Below are positions 52,240 through 61,088 of a stretch of 64,000 nt of DNA, in pieces. The stretch is from the NCBI RefSeq assembly GCF_016907955.1, contig NZ_JAFBCX010000024.1, forward strand, positions 32,805 to 96,804, in the 5' to 3' direction. A program made the translations under genes and the position numbers. The notes under the pieces are model-generated. The model was given only the letters and a program-made list of their open reading frames with translations. It searched no databases and was not told where the DNA came from. The DNA is from Lentzea nigeriaca (GTDB lineage: Bacteria > Actinomycetota > Actinomycetes > Mycobacteriales > Pseudonocardiaceae). Numbering within the stretch: position 1 is the first letter of the stretch; each line of letters begins with the position of its first letter.

Positions 52240-54188
52240 AACGGCAGCCAGGCCTGCTGCGCCAGGCCGTTGCGCGCGTTGATCTGCGCACCGGCCGCGG
52301 AGACCGACCACAGCTGGTCGCCGATCACGATGGTCCGCCTGGCACCGCCGTAGTTCTGGCTGGACGGCTCGACGATCCTGCCGGTCTCGCGCAGCTGGTT
52401 GCCCTCGACCTTCAGCACCAGCGAGGACGCCTCGTAGTTCGTCCTGTACTGCGCCACCGGGATCACGAGCGTGCCGTCGGGCGGCCAGTACAGGAACGCG
52501 TGCGGGTCGAACTGGGCCTCGGAGTTCGAGTCCGGCAGGTGGTACTGCGCGAGTCGTTGCGGTGACGCGGGGTTGCTCACGTCGAACAGCGACACCTGTG
52601 TCCCGGTGGTGCGGCCCTGGCCGTTCGCCTCCTGGCCGACGCCGATCAGCTTCCCGTCGCCCGCGGGGTGCAGGTAGGCGGAGTAACCGGTGATCTTCAG
52701 CTCGCCCGTGACCTTGGGCTGCTTGGGATCGCTCAGGTCCAGCGTGTAGAGCGGGTCGGTCTGCCGGAACGTGACGACGTAGCCGAGCTTGCCGATGAAG
52801 CGGACGCTGTAGATGCGCTCGCCCTTGCCGAGCCCGCCGACCTGGCCCTCCTTCGTCAGCTGGTTTCCGTTGCGGCGCAACGTCGTGACGAAGCTTTCCG
52901 ACTGCGGAGGTTGCTGTTGCCGTGGCGCGACGTCGGACTGGATGCGCCAGCAGCAACGGGTCTCCGTGCCCGTTGTGGTGGCGACGCGCAGAACACCGTC
53001 GTGTTCGGACAATGAGTACTGGTTCAGCAGGGTGCCGTTGACGTCACCGGACGCGACGTGCTTCGGCGGGCCCGCCTGGCTGATGTCGAACTGGTGGATC
53101 GCCGTGGTGATCGGGCGCTGGACCGGTGGTTTGCCGGGAAGTTCCGGCAGCAGCCGGTGGTCGTCGGCGATGTAGAGGCTGCGGTCGGTGCCGTAGACCG
53201 TGTCACCGTCGGCGACGATCGAGACCGGCTGACCGGTGCCGAGCTGACCGGACAGCTCGAACGTGAGCACCGTCAGCATCGACGTCGCCGAGTGCACGGC
53301 CGGGTGGCTGATGTTCGCGCAGTCGACGAGGGTTCCGCTGCTCTTGGCGCCGTTCTGGTCGAGCTCGTAGCGCGGCAGCCACGAGGTGATCGGCTCGCTC
53401 TGCAGGATCTCCTTGTTGCGGCGCAAGGCTCCCGCTTCGTTGAACGTGTCGTTCGGGTACACCCACGGCAGGCGCGGCTGCGAACGGACGACGACGCGGA
53501 CGGTGCCGCCGATCTGGCGGGCGTCGAGATAGAAACCGTCGGTGGAGAGGCTGCCGATCTGCTTGAGCGCCTTGAGGTCCACGAGAACCAGCTCGGTACC
53601 GGTCTGCGGGTGGTACGGGCGGTCGGGCGGCAACATCTTCTCCATGACCTGACCGGGGCCGTCGACGACCACCAGCGCGCGGTCACCGGCGACGAGCAGC
53701 TGGCTCGCACGACGCTCACCGAGGTCGACCGTGCCCGTCACGGCCCTGCTCGCGACGTCGATCACGCGCAGCTTGCCGTCGGCGATCGAGAAGACGCGTT
53801 TTCCGTCCGTCTTCACGATGTCCGGCTCGTCGACGCCCTGTTCGTGGACGTTCGTCGTCGAGTGCTCCTGCTGCTGCGCGGGAGGCGTGGCGGCGACCGG
53901 CGCGTCGGGAGTGCTCTTCTGCGCGACGCCCGCGCTCGAGTCCGTCGCCGTGCCCTCGATGGTGAGGAGACGGTCGTTGCCCCCGAGGCCGTACGCGCTG
54001 ACGTACGGGGCCATGGCGCGGCGCAGTTCGGTCAGTGCGTTGTCGCACGAATCGAACGCGACGAGGCGCACCGGCCCGTAGTCCACGATCGGTGGTGGTG
54101 CGAAGGTTTCGTCCCGCACCGCGGAGCTCACACACACTCCGGCGACGGCCAGCACGGCGGCGCCGGCCAACAGCTTTCTGCCGTTCAT
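52236..54188 (-). CDS. Secreted beta-propeller domain protein
   Basis: A 650-residue protein. An N-terminal signal or anchor helix (about 6-22) leads to the extracytoplasmic C-terminal-type beta-propeller family (PF09826) with the hallmark NVHEQGVDEPDIVKTDGKRVFSI (about 112-135) and LRVIDVASR. Repeated propeller blades follow, with the YSVRFIGKLGYVVTFRQTDPLYTLDLSDP segment typical of the family. The SCVSSA part near the signal lacks a proper lipobox. The function is unknown, probably an envelope scaffold. The ATG follows the hairpin at 54204. Confidence 0.9.
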   Translation of the reverse strand: MNGRKLLAGAAVLAVAGVCVSSAVRDETFAPPPIVDYGPVRLVAFDSCDNALTELRRAMAPYVSAYGLGGNDRLLTIEGTATDSSAGVAQKSTPDAPVAATPPAQQQEHSTTNVHEQGVDEPDIVKTDGKRVFSIADGKLRVIDVASRAVTGTVDLGERRASQLLVAGDRALVVVDGPGQVMEKMLPPDRPYHPQTGTELVLVDLKALKQIGSLSTDGFYLDARQIGGTVRVVVRSQPRLPWVYPNDTFNEAGALRRNKEILQSEPITSWLPRYELDQNGAKSSGTLVDCANISHPAVHSATSMLTVLTFELSGQLGTGQPVSIVADGDTVYGTDRSLYIADDHRLLPELPGKPPVQRPITTAIHQFDISQAGPPKHVASGDVNGTLLNQYSLSEHDGVLRVATTTGTETRCCWRIQSDVAPRQQQPPQSESFVTTLRRNGNQLTKEGQVGGLGKGERIYSVRFIGKLGYVVTFRQTDPLYTLDLSDPKQPKVTGELKITGYSAYLHPAGDGKLIGVGQEANGQGRTTGTQVSLFDVSNPASPQRLAQYHLPDSNSEAQFDPHAFLYWPPDGTLVIPVAQYRTNYEASSLVLKVEGNQLRETGRIVEPSSQNYGGARRTIVIGDQLWSVSAAGAQINARNGLAQQAWLPF

Positions 54189-54203
54189 GCCACCAGGACG
54201 GAA

Positions 54204-54243
54204 ACAGGGCCGGGAAGGGTTGCGCGACCTTCCCGGCCTTGTT
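54204..54243. terminator. Strong hairpin between protease and beta-propeller genes
   Basis: GGGCCGGGAAGG pairs with CCTTCCCGGCC, extending with one mismatch to about 15 bp around an 8-base loop. It lies just past the stop of the protease gene (54252) on the minus strand and 16 bp before the beta-propeller ATG, so it ends the protease transcript; a short U-run follows. Confidence 0.8.
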
Positions 54244-54251
54244 CCTCGTTG

Positions 54252-55058
54252 TTACAGCTGCGCGCGGATCTGCGCGGCGTAGGTGGCGACGCGGGTGTAG
54301 ACGCCGGGGTAACCGGCGGACGCGCACCCCTGACCCCACGACGTGATGCCGATCAGCTTCCCGCCGGCCACGAGCGGGCCACCGGAGTCACCCTGGCAAG
54401 TGTCGGTGCCGCCCTGTGAGTACCCGGCGCAGACCATGGCCGTGGCGTTGAAGTCGCTGCCGTAGGCGCTCGAACACGTTGCGCTGCTGGTCAGCGGCAC
54501 GGTGGCCTTGAGCAGGTAGCGCGAGGCCGAACCACCGGAGCTTGTCGTGCCCCAGCCGAGGATCGTCGAGCTGGTGCCCGCCGCGTACAGCCCGCTGTCC
54601 GTACTCGTCGCGAACGAGAGCGGGGTCTGCGACAGGTTGCGGTCGAGCGTGAGCACCGAGACGTCGTAGCCGTTGGTCGCGTCGGTGTAGCTCGGGTGGA
54701 TCCAGATCTTCGTGACGCGGGCGACGGTGCCCGCGGTGGACTGCTTGTCGTCGCGGCCGGCCACGACGCGGACCGCGGACGCCGAGTCACCCACGGTGCA
54801 GTGCGCCGCGGTGACGACCTTGTTGGGAGCCACGAGCGTGCCACCGCAGTACTGGGACCCGCTGCTGGTCGCCAGGTAGACGACCCACGGGTAGGTGGAC
54901 GTGCTCGCGCGGGTGCCGCCGACGATCTGGGCGCCGAACTCGCCGTCGGTCGTGGGGGTCGGAGCTGCTTCGGCCACGCTGACGCACGCCATTGACAGCG
55001 TTGCTGCTGCCAATGCCGCGCCGAGCCATGACCGGAGGCGGTGCAGGGTTGCCGCCAT
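54252..55058 (-). CDS. Secreted trypsin-like serine protease (S1)
   Basis: A 268-residue S1 protease. The signal peptide ends AEAAP, and a short propeptide leads to the mature N-terminus IVGGTRAS. The triad is His in TAAHC, Asp in YDVSVLTLD and Ser in GDSGGPLV; the Asp six before the Ser (TDTCQGDSGG) predicts trypsin-like Arg/Lys specificity. Cysteines pair as in streptogrisin/trypsin. ATG 55058 has AGGAG 7 bp upstream. Extracellular. Confidence 0.95.
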   Translation of the reverse strand: MAATLHRLRSWLGAALAAATLSMACVSVAEAAPTPTTDGEFGAQIVGGTRASTSTYPWVVYLATSSGSQYCGGTLVAPNKVVTAAHCTVGDSASAVRVVAGRDDKQSTAGTVARVTKIWIHPSYTDATNGYDVSVLTLDRNLSQTPLSFATSTDSGLYAAGTSSTILGWGTTSSGGSASRYLLKATVPLTSSATCSSAYGSDFNATAMVCAGYSQGGTDTCQGDSGGPLVAGGKLIGITSWGQGCASAGYPGVYTRVATYAAQIRAQL

Positions 55059-55229
55059 GATCATTCTCCTTCTTCTGTTGTGAACCCCCGGTGCAGGGCC
55101 GGGAGTTCTATATAGATCAACACGCAATTTCGAGACGGGGTAGGGCTGGTCTTCGTAGGCCATTCGGCCGTCTCCGCGCGCGCGTGATTGGATCGAGCGC
55201 GAACAATCCCGTTCCGAGAGGAAGTTGTG

Positions 55230-55604
55230 ATGGCTGCCACGAAGCCCGTCGTCGACCCGCACGAGGGCCCGGCGCCCGCCGACCTGCTGGTCGAGGACCT
55301 CACGGTCGGTGACGGCGAAGAGGCCAAGGCCGGCCAGCGCGTCAAGGTGCACTACGTCGGTGTCTCGCACTCGACCGGTGAGCAGTTCGACGCGTCCTGG
55401 GACCGCGGTGAGGCGTTCGAGTTCCCGCTCGGTGGCGGCCGCGTCATCGCGGGCTGGGACCAGGGCGTGGCCGGCATGAAGGTCGGTGGCCGCCGCAAGC
55501 TGGTCATCCCGCCGCACCTGGGCTACGGCTCGCGCGGTGCCGGTGGCGTGATCAAGCCCAACGAGACGCTGATCTTCGTCGTCGACCTGCTGGGCGTTTC
55601 GTAA
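55230..55604 (+). CDS. FKBP-type peptidyl-prolyl isomerase
   Basis: A 124-residue single-domain FKBP: VKVHYVGVSHSTGEQFDASWDRGEAFEFPLGGGRVIAGWDQGVAGMKVGGRRKLVIPPHLGYGSRGAGG contains the full active-site set. There is no signal peptide, so it is cytosolic, catalysing prolyl isomerisation. GAGGAAG lies 6 bp before the ATG. A perfect 14-bp hairpin follows. Confidence 0.96.
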   Translation: MAATKPVVDPHEGPAPADLLVEDLTVGDGEEAKAGQRVKVHYVGVSHSTGEQFDASWDRGEAFEFPLGGGRVIAGWDQGVAGMKVGGRRKLVIPPHLGYGSRGAGGVIKPNETLIFVVDLLGVS

Positions 55605-55618
55605 GAACACCCGACCTC

Positions 55619-55653
55619 GCGGCGTTCCACTGGTCCGCTCAGTGGAACGCCGC
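55619..55653. terminator. Perfect 14-bp hairpin after the FKBP gene
   Basis: GCGGCGTTCCACTG and CAGTGGAACGCCGC pair around GTCCGCT, 15 bp after the stop, followed by a modestly T-rich stretch. It separates the housekeeping FKBP gene from the type VII effector locus. Confidence 0.85.
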
Positions 55654-55748
55654 TGGTCTGTGTGGTGGATTTGCCAAGTCAGGGGAACTGGATCACGCAC
55701 GGCTGCGTCATCCTTTGAGTCCGCCGCCGCTGGAGAGAGGGAACGCTG

Positions 55749-56282
55749 GTGCCCGAGGACATCGCCGGATCCGAGCAGATGCTCGCGAACTGGAACCAGA
55801 ACATCCAGGAACGCGCCGCGCGTTACCAGGAGATGGCGACGCGAGTTCAGGGCATGACGATCTCCGAGCGGTCCTCCGACGGCGCGGTCGAGCTCACCAT
55901 CGGTTCCAACGGGATCCTGCAGAACCTCGTGATCAACGAGTCCGCCGCGGGTCGCCGGATGTCCGAGATCAGCGGCGAGATCATGAAGCTGCTGCAGCGC
56001 GCGCAGTCGAAGATCCCCGCCCTGCTGCAGGAGGCGATGGCGGAGACCATCGGCACGCAGGACGAGACGGCCAACGTGCTGTTCGACGAGGCGAAGAAGA
56101 ACTTCCCGGCGCCGCCGCCGGAGGACGCTCCAGTGCGTTCTCCGTACGACAACAACGAAATCAACTTCCGGGTCGAGGACGACGACGCACCACCGCCTCC
56201 TCCGCGCTCGACTCCGCCGCCCGCACGCCGCCGTCCGCCGTCGGATGACGACGACTTCGGCGGAGAGTCGGTGCTCTCCTGA
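55749..56282 (+). CDS. YbaB/EbfC-like protein of the type VII effector locus
   Basis: A 177-residue protein. Residues about 5-115 have the YbaB/EbfC pattern: a helix, then VELTIGSNGILQNLVI and a long helix to KIPALLQEAMAET. The C-terminal tail is Pro-rich and acidic (PPPPPRSTPPPARR, DDDD). YbaB-like proteins placed before ESX substrates are common in actinobacteria and are thought to act as chaperone- or DNA-associated accessory factors. The GTG has GAGAGGG upstream. First gene of the effector operon. Confidence 0.85.
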   Translation: MPEDIAGSEQMLANWNQNIQERAARYQEMATRVQGMTISERSSDGAVELTIGSNGILQNLVINESAAGRRMSEISGEIMKLLQRAQSKIPALLQEAMAETIGTQDETANVLFDEAKKNFPAPPPEDAPVRSPYDNNEINFRVEDDDAPPPPPRSTPPPARRRPPSDDDDFGGESVLS

Positions 56283-56317
56283 TCTTCCTGTCCACTGCTC
56301 GAACTTGAGGGGGTTCG

Positions 56318-56623
56318 ATGACTGCCGGCGGTTTCAACGTCACCTCGGACGTGCTGGAAGCACACGCCAAGGCCCTGGAGGGCCTGCACGGGCGGTTGCA
56401 GGGAGCAGTGGACGCGGCGAACACCGTGTCGATGCCGACCGACGCGTACGGGATCATCTGCCAGCCGTTCCGGATGCTGCTCGACCCGGTCGAGCAGTGG
56501 GGCCTGAACGCGCTGAAGGGCGCCGCCGAGGCGATGGACGCCACGGCGAAACGCGTCACCGAGACCGCGAAGCACTACCAGGCCGTCGAGGACCAGATCG
56601 CTCAGACCATGAAGGGCCTCTGA
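56318..56623 (+). CDS. EspC/WXG100-like type VII secreted small protein
   Basis: A 101-residue helical hairpin protein with GFNVTSDVLEAHAKALEGLHGRLQGAVDAAN, then a turn and a second helix ending in YQAVEDQIAQTMKGL. The size and pattern fit the EspC-like (PF10824) relatives of WXG100 proteins, exported by ESX/T7 secretion and usually encoded just before the large effector. It stops one base into the ATG of the effector gene. Probably a secretion partner of it. Confidence 0.82.
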   Translation: MTAGGFNVTSDVLEAHAKALEGLHGRLQGAVDAANTVSMPTDAYGIICQPFRMLLDPVEQWGLNALKGAAEAMDATAKRVTETAKHYQAVEDQIAQTMKGL

Positions 56624-59600
56624 TGTCCACACCGAACCCGTTGGTGGCGAAGGCTCCCGCGGAACCGTCCGGCTTCTTCAACGCCGGCACCGGTGACAAC
56701 GGCTGGGCGACGGGCTTCTCGATCGCCGACTCCGCGGTCGACGCCTACAAGGGCATCTCGGAGGGCAGCTGGATCGAGGGCGGCCTCGGTGTCGTCGGCC
56801 TGGTCGCCGACGCCGCCTCGATGGCGATCGACCCGTTCGGCACCCTGCTGTCCTCGGCCGCGTCGTTCCTGATGGAACACATGCAGCCGTTGAAGGAAGC
56901 CCTCGACTGGCTGGCGGGCGACCCGCCGGTGATCCAGTCGTACTCGACGACGTGGAACAACGTCTCGCAGGAACTCGGCAAGATCGCGACCGACTACAAG
57001 GCCGCCGTCGACAAGACCGCACCGTGGACCGGCGCGGCCGCCGACGCCTACCGCGGTGCGGCGGGCGAGCAGCTGGACGCGTTGTCCGGCGCGGCTTCCA
57101 CCGCGGGCTCGGTCGGCACCGTCGTCGGCGTGATGGGCATGGTCGTCGGCTTCGTGCGCGAGATGGTGCGCGACCTGATCGCCGACCTCGTCGCCAAGCT
57201 GATCACGTGGGTGCTGGAAGCGGTCTTCTCGCTGGGCTTCGGCACACCGGTCATCGTCGCGCAGGCCGTGACCGCGATCTCCAAGTGGGCGACGCGGATC
57301 GGCGAGCTGATCCAGAAGCTCATCAAGACCATCAAGAAGGTCTCGCCGCTGCTGGGCCGTCTGGTCGAGATCTTCACCAAGATCATGAAGGTCGTCGGCA
57401 AGCTGGTCGGCAAGGTGACCGGTCTCGACGTGATCTCCACGAAGTCCATCAAGCCGGGCGGCCTGTTCCACCACACCGACGCGCCGGACCTCTCACCCTC
57501 AGGTGGACACGGCACGCCGTCCTCTTCGCCCACTCCGGACTCTTCGCCGTCGTCGCCGTCTTCTCCGTCCACACCGGACAGTTCGCCTTCGTCGCCGTCT
57601 TCGCCGCCTTCGCCTTCTTCGTCGTCGACGCCGGACGCGCCTTCCTCCCCGCGCACCCCAGACAGCCCGTCGACGCCGCCCCATACCCCGGACGTCTCTC
57701 CTTCGTCCGCCCGCACGCCGGACGGCTCCCCACCGCCCAACTCCCCGCACACGCCGTCCCGAACGCCGGACAGCTCACCCCCCGACGCGCCTTCACGCAC
57801 GCCGGACAGCTCCCCGTCGTCCAGCGCCCCGCACACACCGTCCACTCCGGACGCTCCGGCTCCGCCGCGCAACACGGGCCAAACCGTCCAGTCCTCGGTG
57901 GCACCCCCGATCGACGCCCCACACCGCGCCGACGCCCCACACGCCCCGTCACGCACCCCGGACAGCTCCCCGTCGTCCACCCCACCCCAGGCCGCCCCGA
58001 TGGGCGGCGGCACCCCGAACGCCGCCGGCAACGCCCCGTCGTCCCCAGCAGCAGCCCGCCCCTCGACCGGCGGCCAGGGCTGGACCGGCACCCCGGGCAG
58101 CCCAGCCCCGGCCGCGCCGTCCGCCCCACGCACCCCGGACATGTCGACCTCGGCCTCACGAGCAGACGCCCCGGCGCGCCCAACCTCGATGCCCACGGCC
58201 CCTTCCGCCCCGTCGACACCTTTCTCCCCGTCGAGCGGCATGCCTTCGGGCAGCGCCCCGCACGCCCCTTCTGCAGGCAGCCCGTCCGCAGGCTCCCCGA
58301 ACATCAACCGCCCGGACGCAACTCCCCCAAGCCGCGCCACAGCACCCTCGTCAGCGGCCCCACACGCACCAACGGCACCGTCCACCTCGAACATGCCCCC
58401 GGCAGGCGCCCCACACGCCCCTTCCGCGGGCGCCCCAAACACCCCATCGCCAGGCGCCCCACGCACGGACGCCCCGATGCGCCCGCAGTCCCCAGCCCCG
58501 ACCGCACCACACACACCTTCGGCCCGAACCGACGCCCCGCAGGCCCCGTCCCGCCCGAACACGCCACAGGCCGGCCCCTTCACGCCACACGGCCCAGGCG
58601 CTTCGTCTCACGGCCCCAACACCCCGTCCCGTCCGGACGGCCCACACGGCGGCCCCTCGCGCCCCGGCGCACCACACGGCGGCCCGTCTGCCCCCTCGCG
58701 CCCCGACGTGCCCCACGGCGGACCCAACGCACCATCACGTCCCGACGCACCCAACGCGCCGTCACGCCCGGACGCACCGCACAACAGCACCACCACGCCG
58801 TCCTCGCGAACCGACGCTCCCCACAGCCCGAACGCACCAACGCGTCCGGACGCGCCCCACAGCGGCCCGTCTGCCCCGTCGCGGCCTGACGCCCCGAACG
58901 TGCCCCACGGCCCGAACGCCCCGCACGCACCCAACGCTCCGCACGGCGGGCCGAACGCGCCGATGTCCCGTCCGGACGCACCACACGGCGGCCCCAACTC
59001 GCCGTCCCGCCCGGACGCTCCCCACCGCCCCGACGCGCCGCACCGGCCCGACAGCCCGTCCCGCCCGGACCGCAACGGCCCCGGCAACCGTCCCGATGGC
59101 ACCAGGCCCGACGGCACCAGGCCCGACGGCCCACGCCCGGACGGCGCCAGGCCGGACGGCTCACGCCCCCACAGCCCGGACGGCCCCCGTTCCCGCGGCA
59201 CCGGCACGGCCGAAGCACCGCACCGCGCCCCGGACGCGACCCACCCGGAAGCCGCGACCCCGCACCGCCCCGGCGCCCCACACCACGGTCCGGACGCCGA
59301 CAGGCCCCACGACGGCACGCCGGACAAGCCGCACGACAACGCACCAGACAAGCCGCACGACACCCCGGACAAGCCACACGACGGCGAACCCGACACCCCG
59401 AACAGCCACGACCCGGACGCCCCACCCGCGGACCGCCCGTCCCCGGAAGAAGCGCACCAGCGTCACGCCGAAACCACCCCGGCCGGCGTGAGCCACCACG
59501 GCGGCGACCCGGACATGGGCGACCTACCCCACAAGGTCCCCAACGACCCGCGCTACTTCACCGCCGACGTCCACATCACCCCGGACGGCAAGGCCCGCAT

Positions 59601-61074
59601 CGGCGGCCACGACTACACGCCCGCCGAGTACGCCGACATGCTGCGCCGCTCGGGCTACGACGGCAGCAAGCCGGTTCGCCTCATCGGTTGTGACGCGGCG
59701 AGCAACGACTTCGCCAAGCAGCTGTCCAAGCACCTCGACGCCCCGGTCCTGGCCCCGACCAAGCCGGCCTGGACCGACAGCCACGGCCGCGTCTTCACGA
59801 GCGACCCCGAGATCCGCCCCGACGGCACCCGCCAGCCCAAGATCCCGCCCAACGGCGAATGGGAGACCCACCACCCGGACGGCACCAAGACCAGGACCGG
59901 CGACGACGGCTACGCCCCGGACACCCACCACCACGACCCCGATGCGGACGCCGACACCGACGGCGCGCTCGACCGCGGCGACAGCAGCCCGAACGACGAC
60001 CCCGAACACTGGAGCAACAAGCCCGGCGAGACGAGTGGCATGTCGCCACGCGAAAAGATCGCCGACGATGACTACATCAAGCACCACTACTACGAGCGCA
60101 CGACCAACGGGCGCACGGAACTGGTGGTCCGGGCCGACCGCAGTCCCGACGTCGACGGCATGGCGCCGCCCCCCGTCGACCTCAAGGACGGCAAGCCGGA
60201 ATTGAAGTCCGACCGGCCGCCTGCGGAATCACTCGGATTCGACGAAAACCGCTCGAAGGACATCCCGAGGGACGGCGCGGACGTCGACCCGGATTCCCCG
60301 GAACCGCGTGCCGACGATTACCGGCAGGATCAGGACTGGAAGGCCGCGGACGACCAGCGAATCGACGAGAAGACCCGGCAGCGCCAGGAGGCGATGGAGC
60401 AGCGTCAGAAGGCGATGGACGAAACGCCGAAGGGGTCTCCGGAGCGTTCGGAGGCCATCGGCTCGCAGACCACCGCCTCCGAGCACTTCGGCGAGCAGGT
60501 CTCCGTTCACGCCCTGCGCGACCGAGTGCACTCGCAGTTCGCCCATGCGTTCCCGGATGCCGAGGTCGATTTCCGCACCAAGGGTGGCGGCGACTTCGAC
60601 TCGTCGCACACCAGCCGCGACGTGCTCGAGGTCTATGACGCGAAGACCGGCAGGGTGCTGGCCGAGATCGAGCCGATGCACCGCCCCGGCACGCCTGGCA
60701 ACAGCAACTTCGACCAGGTCTACAAGGTCGACTACCTGGACGGGCAGAAGCCGGACTACGTCATTCACGAGGCGAAGGCGCCCAGCGGCCCTGCCAGCGA
60801 GCGCATCGTCCAGACCGCGGAAGGCCCGAAGGTGTACAAGCAGGGGCACCCCGCGTACTTCGAGGACACCCTGCAGGCGATGGAGCGCCGCGGCGGCGCA
60901 GAGGCAGAACTCGCCGAAGAATTGCGAAAAGCGAAGAAGGACAACCGGCTCGACTATCTCGAGGTGCGCGCGCAGACGAACGAAACAGGCGCCAGCCACG
61001 AGTTGACCGGATGGAAGTACCGTCCTTTCGAGGGTTACGATTACCAACCACGTCTGCCATTGATGCCTAGGTGA
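56623..61074 (+). CDS. Type VII polymorphic toxin with REase-fold C-terminal domain
   Basis: A 1483-residue effector. Residues about 1-285 form a WXG100/LXG-like helical head with PWTGAAADAYRGAA near residue 134 and a hydrophobic, amphipathic helical stretch (150-280). Residues about 288-960 are a Pro/Ala/Ser/Asp-rich linker built from repeats of PDAPHGG, PSRPDAP and similar. Residues about 964-1096 are a pre-toxin domain with VRLIGCDAASNDFAKQLSKHL. The C-terminus (about 1286-1483) has PDYVIHEAKAP (Glu1383-x-Lys) and QGHPAYFEDTL, matching the Tox-REase nuclease fold. The ATG overlaps the previous stop by one base. Confidence 0.85.
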   Translation: MSTPNPLVAKAPAEPSGFFNAGTGDNGWATGFSIADSAVDAYKGISEGSWIEGGLGVVGLVADAASMAIDPFGTLLSSAASFLMEHMQPLKEALDWLAGDPPVIQSYSTTWNNVSQELGKIATDYKAAVDKTAPWTGAAADAYRGAAGEQLDALSGAASTAGSVGTVVGVMGMVVGFVREMVRDLIADLVAKLITWVLEAVFSLGFGTPVIVAQAVTAISKWATRIGELIQKLIKTIKKVSPLLGRLVEIFTKIMKVVGKLVGKVTGLDVISTKSIKPGGLFHHTDAPDLSPSGGHGTPSSSPTPDSSPSSPSSPSTPDSSPSSPSSPPSPSSSSTPDAPSSPRTPDSPSTPPHTPDVSPSSARTPDGSPPPNSPHTPSRTPDSSPPDAPSRTPDSSPSSSAPHTPSTPDAPAPPRNTGQTVQSSVAPPIDAPHRADAPHAPSRTPDSSPSSTPPQAAPMGGGTPNAAGNAPSSPAAARPSTGGQGWTGTPGSPAPAAPSAPRTPDMSTSASRADAPARPTSMPTAPSAPSTPFSPSSGMPSGSAPHAPSAGSPSAGSPNINRPDATPPSRATAPSSAAPHAPTAPSTSNMPPAGAPHAPSAGAPNTPSPGAPRTDAPMRPQSPAPTAPHTPSARTDAPQAPSRPNTPQAGPFTPHGPGASSHGPNTPSRPDGPHGGPSRPGAPHGGPSAPSRPDVPHGGPNAPSRPDAPNAPSRPDAPHNSTTTPSSRTDAPHSPNAPTRPDAPHSGPSAPSRPDAPNVPHGPNAPHAPNAPHGGPNAPMSRPDAPHGGPNSPSRPDAPHRPDAPHRPDSPSRPDRNGPGNRPDGTRPDGTRPDGPRPDGARPDGSRPHSPDGPRSRGTGTAEAPHRAPDATHPEAATPHRPGAPHHGPDADRPHDGTPDKPHDNAPDKPHDTPDKPHDGEPDTPNSHDPDAPPADRPSPEEAHQRHAETTPAGVSHHGGDPDMGDLPHKVPNDPRYFTADVHITPDGKARIGGHDYTPAEYADMLRRSGYDGSKPVRLIGCDAASNDFAKQLSKHLDAPVLAPTKPAWTDSHGRVFTSDPEIRPDGTRQPKIPPNGEWETHHPDGTKTRTGDDGYAPDTHHHDPDADADTDGALDRGDSSPNDDPEHWSNKPGETSGMSPREKIADDDYIKHHYYERTTNGRTELVVRADRSPDVDGMAPPPVDLKDGKPELKSDRPPAESLGFDENRSKDIPRDGADVDPDSPEPRADDYRQDQDWKAADDQRIDEKTRQRQEAMEQRQKAMDETPKGSPERSEAIGSQTTASEHFGEQVSVHALRDRVHSQFAHAFPDAEVDFRTKGGGDFDSSHTSRDVLEVYDAKTGRVLAEIEPMHRPGTPGNSNFDQVYKVDYLDGQKPDYVIHEAKAPSGPASERIVQTAEGPKVYKQGHPAYFEDTLQAMERRGGAEAELAEELRKAKKDNRLDYLEVRAQTNETGASHELTGWKYRPFEGYDYQPRLPLMPR
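57490..59480 (+). repeat. Pro-rich low-complexity coding repeat of the effector linker
   Basis: About 2 kb of very C-rich sequence coding for PxAPHGG, RPDAPH and TPDSSPSSP-type repeats. The compositional bias keeps other frames on both strands open for hundreds of codons, so several long spurious frames overlap here. The repeats are imperfect and variable in length, typical of unstable linkers between secretion head and toxin tip. Confidence 0.75.
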
Positions 61075-61088
61075 GGACCGGCAACACG

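Noticed and set aside
57048..59499. Long open frames on both strands inside the effector linker
   Set aside because: They follow from the C-rich repeat composition, have extreme Pro/Arg/Ala or Gly bias and no domain-like sequence.
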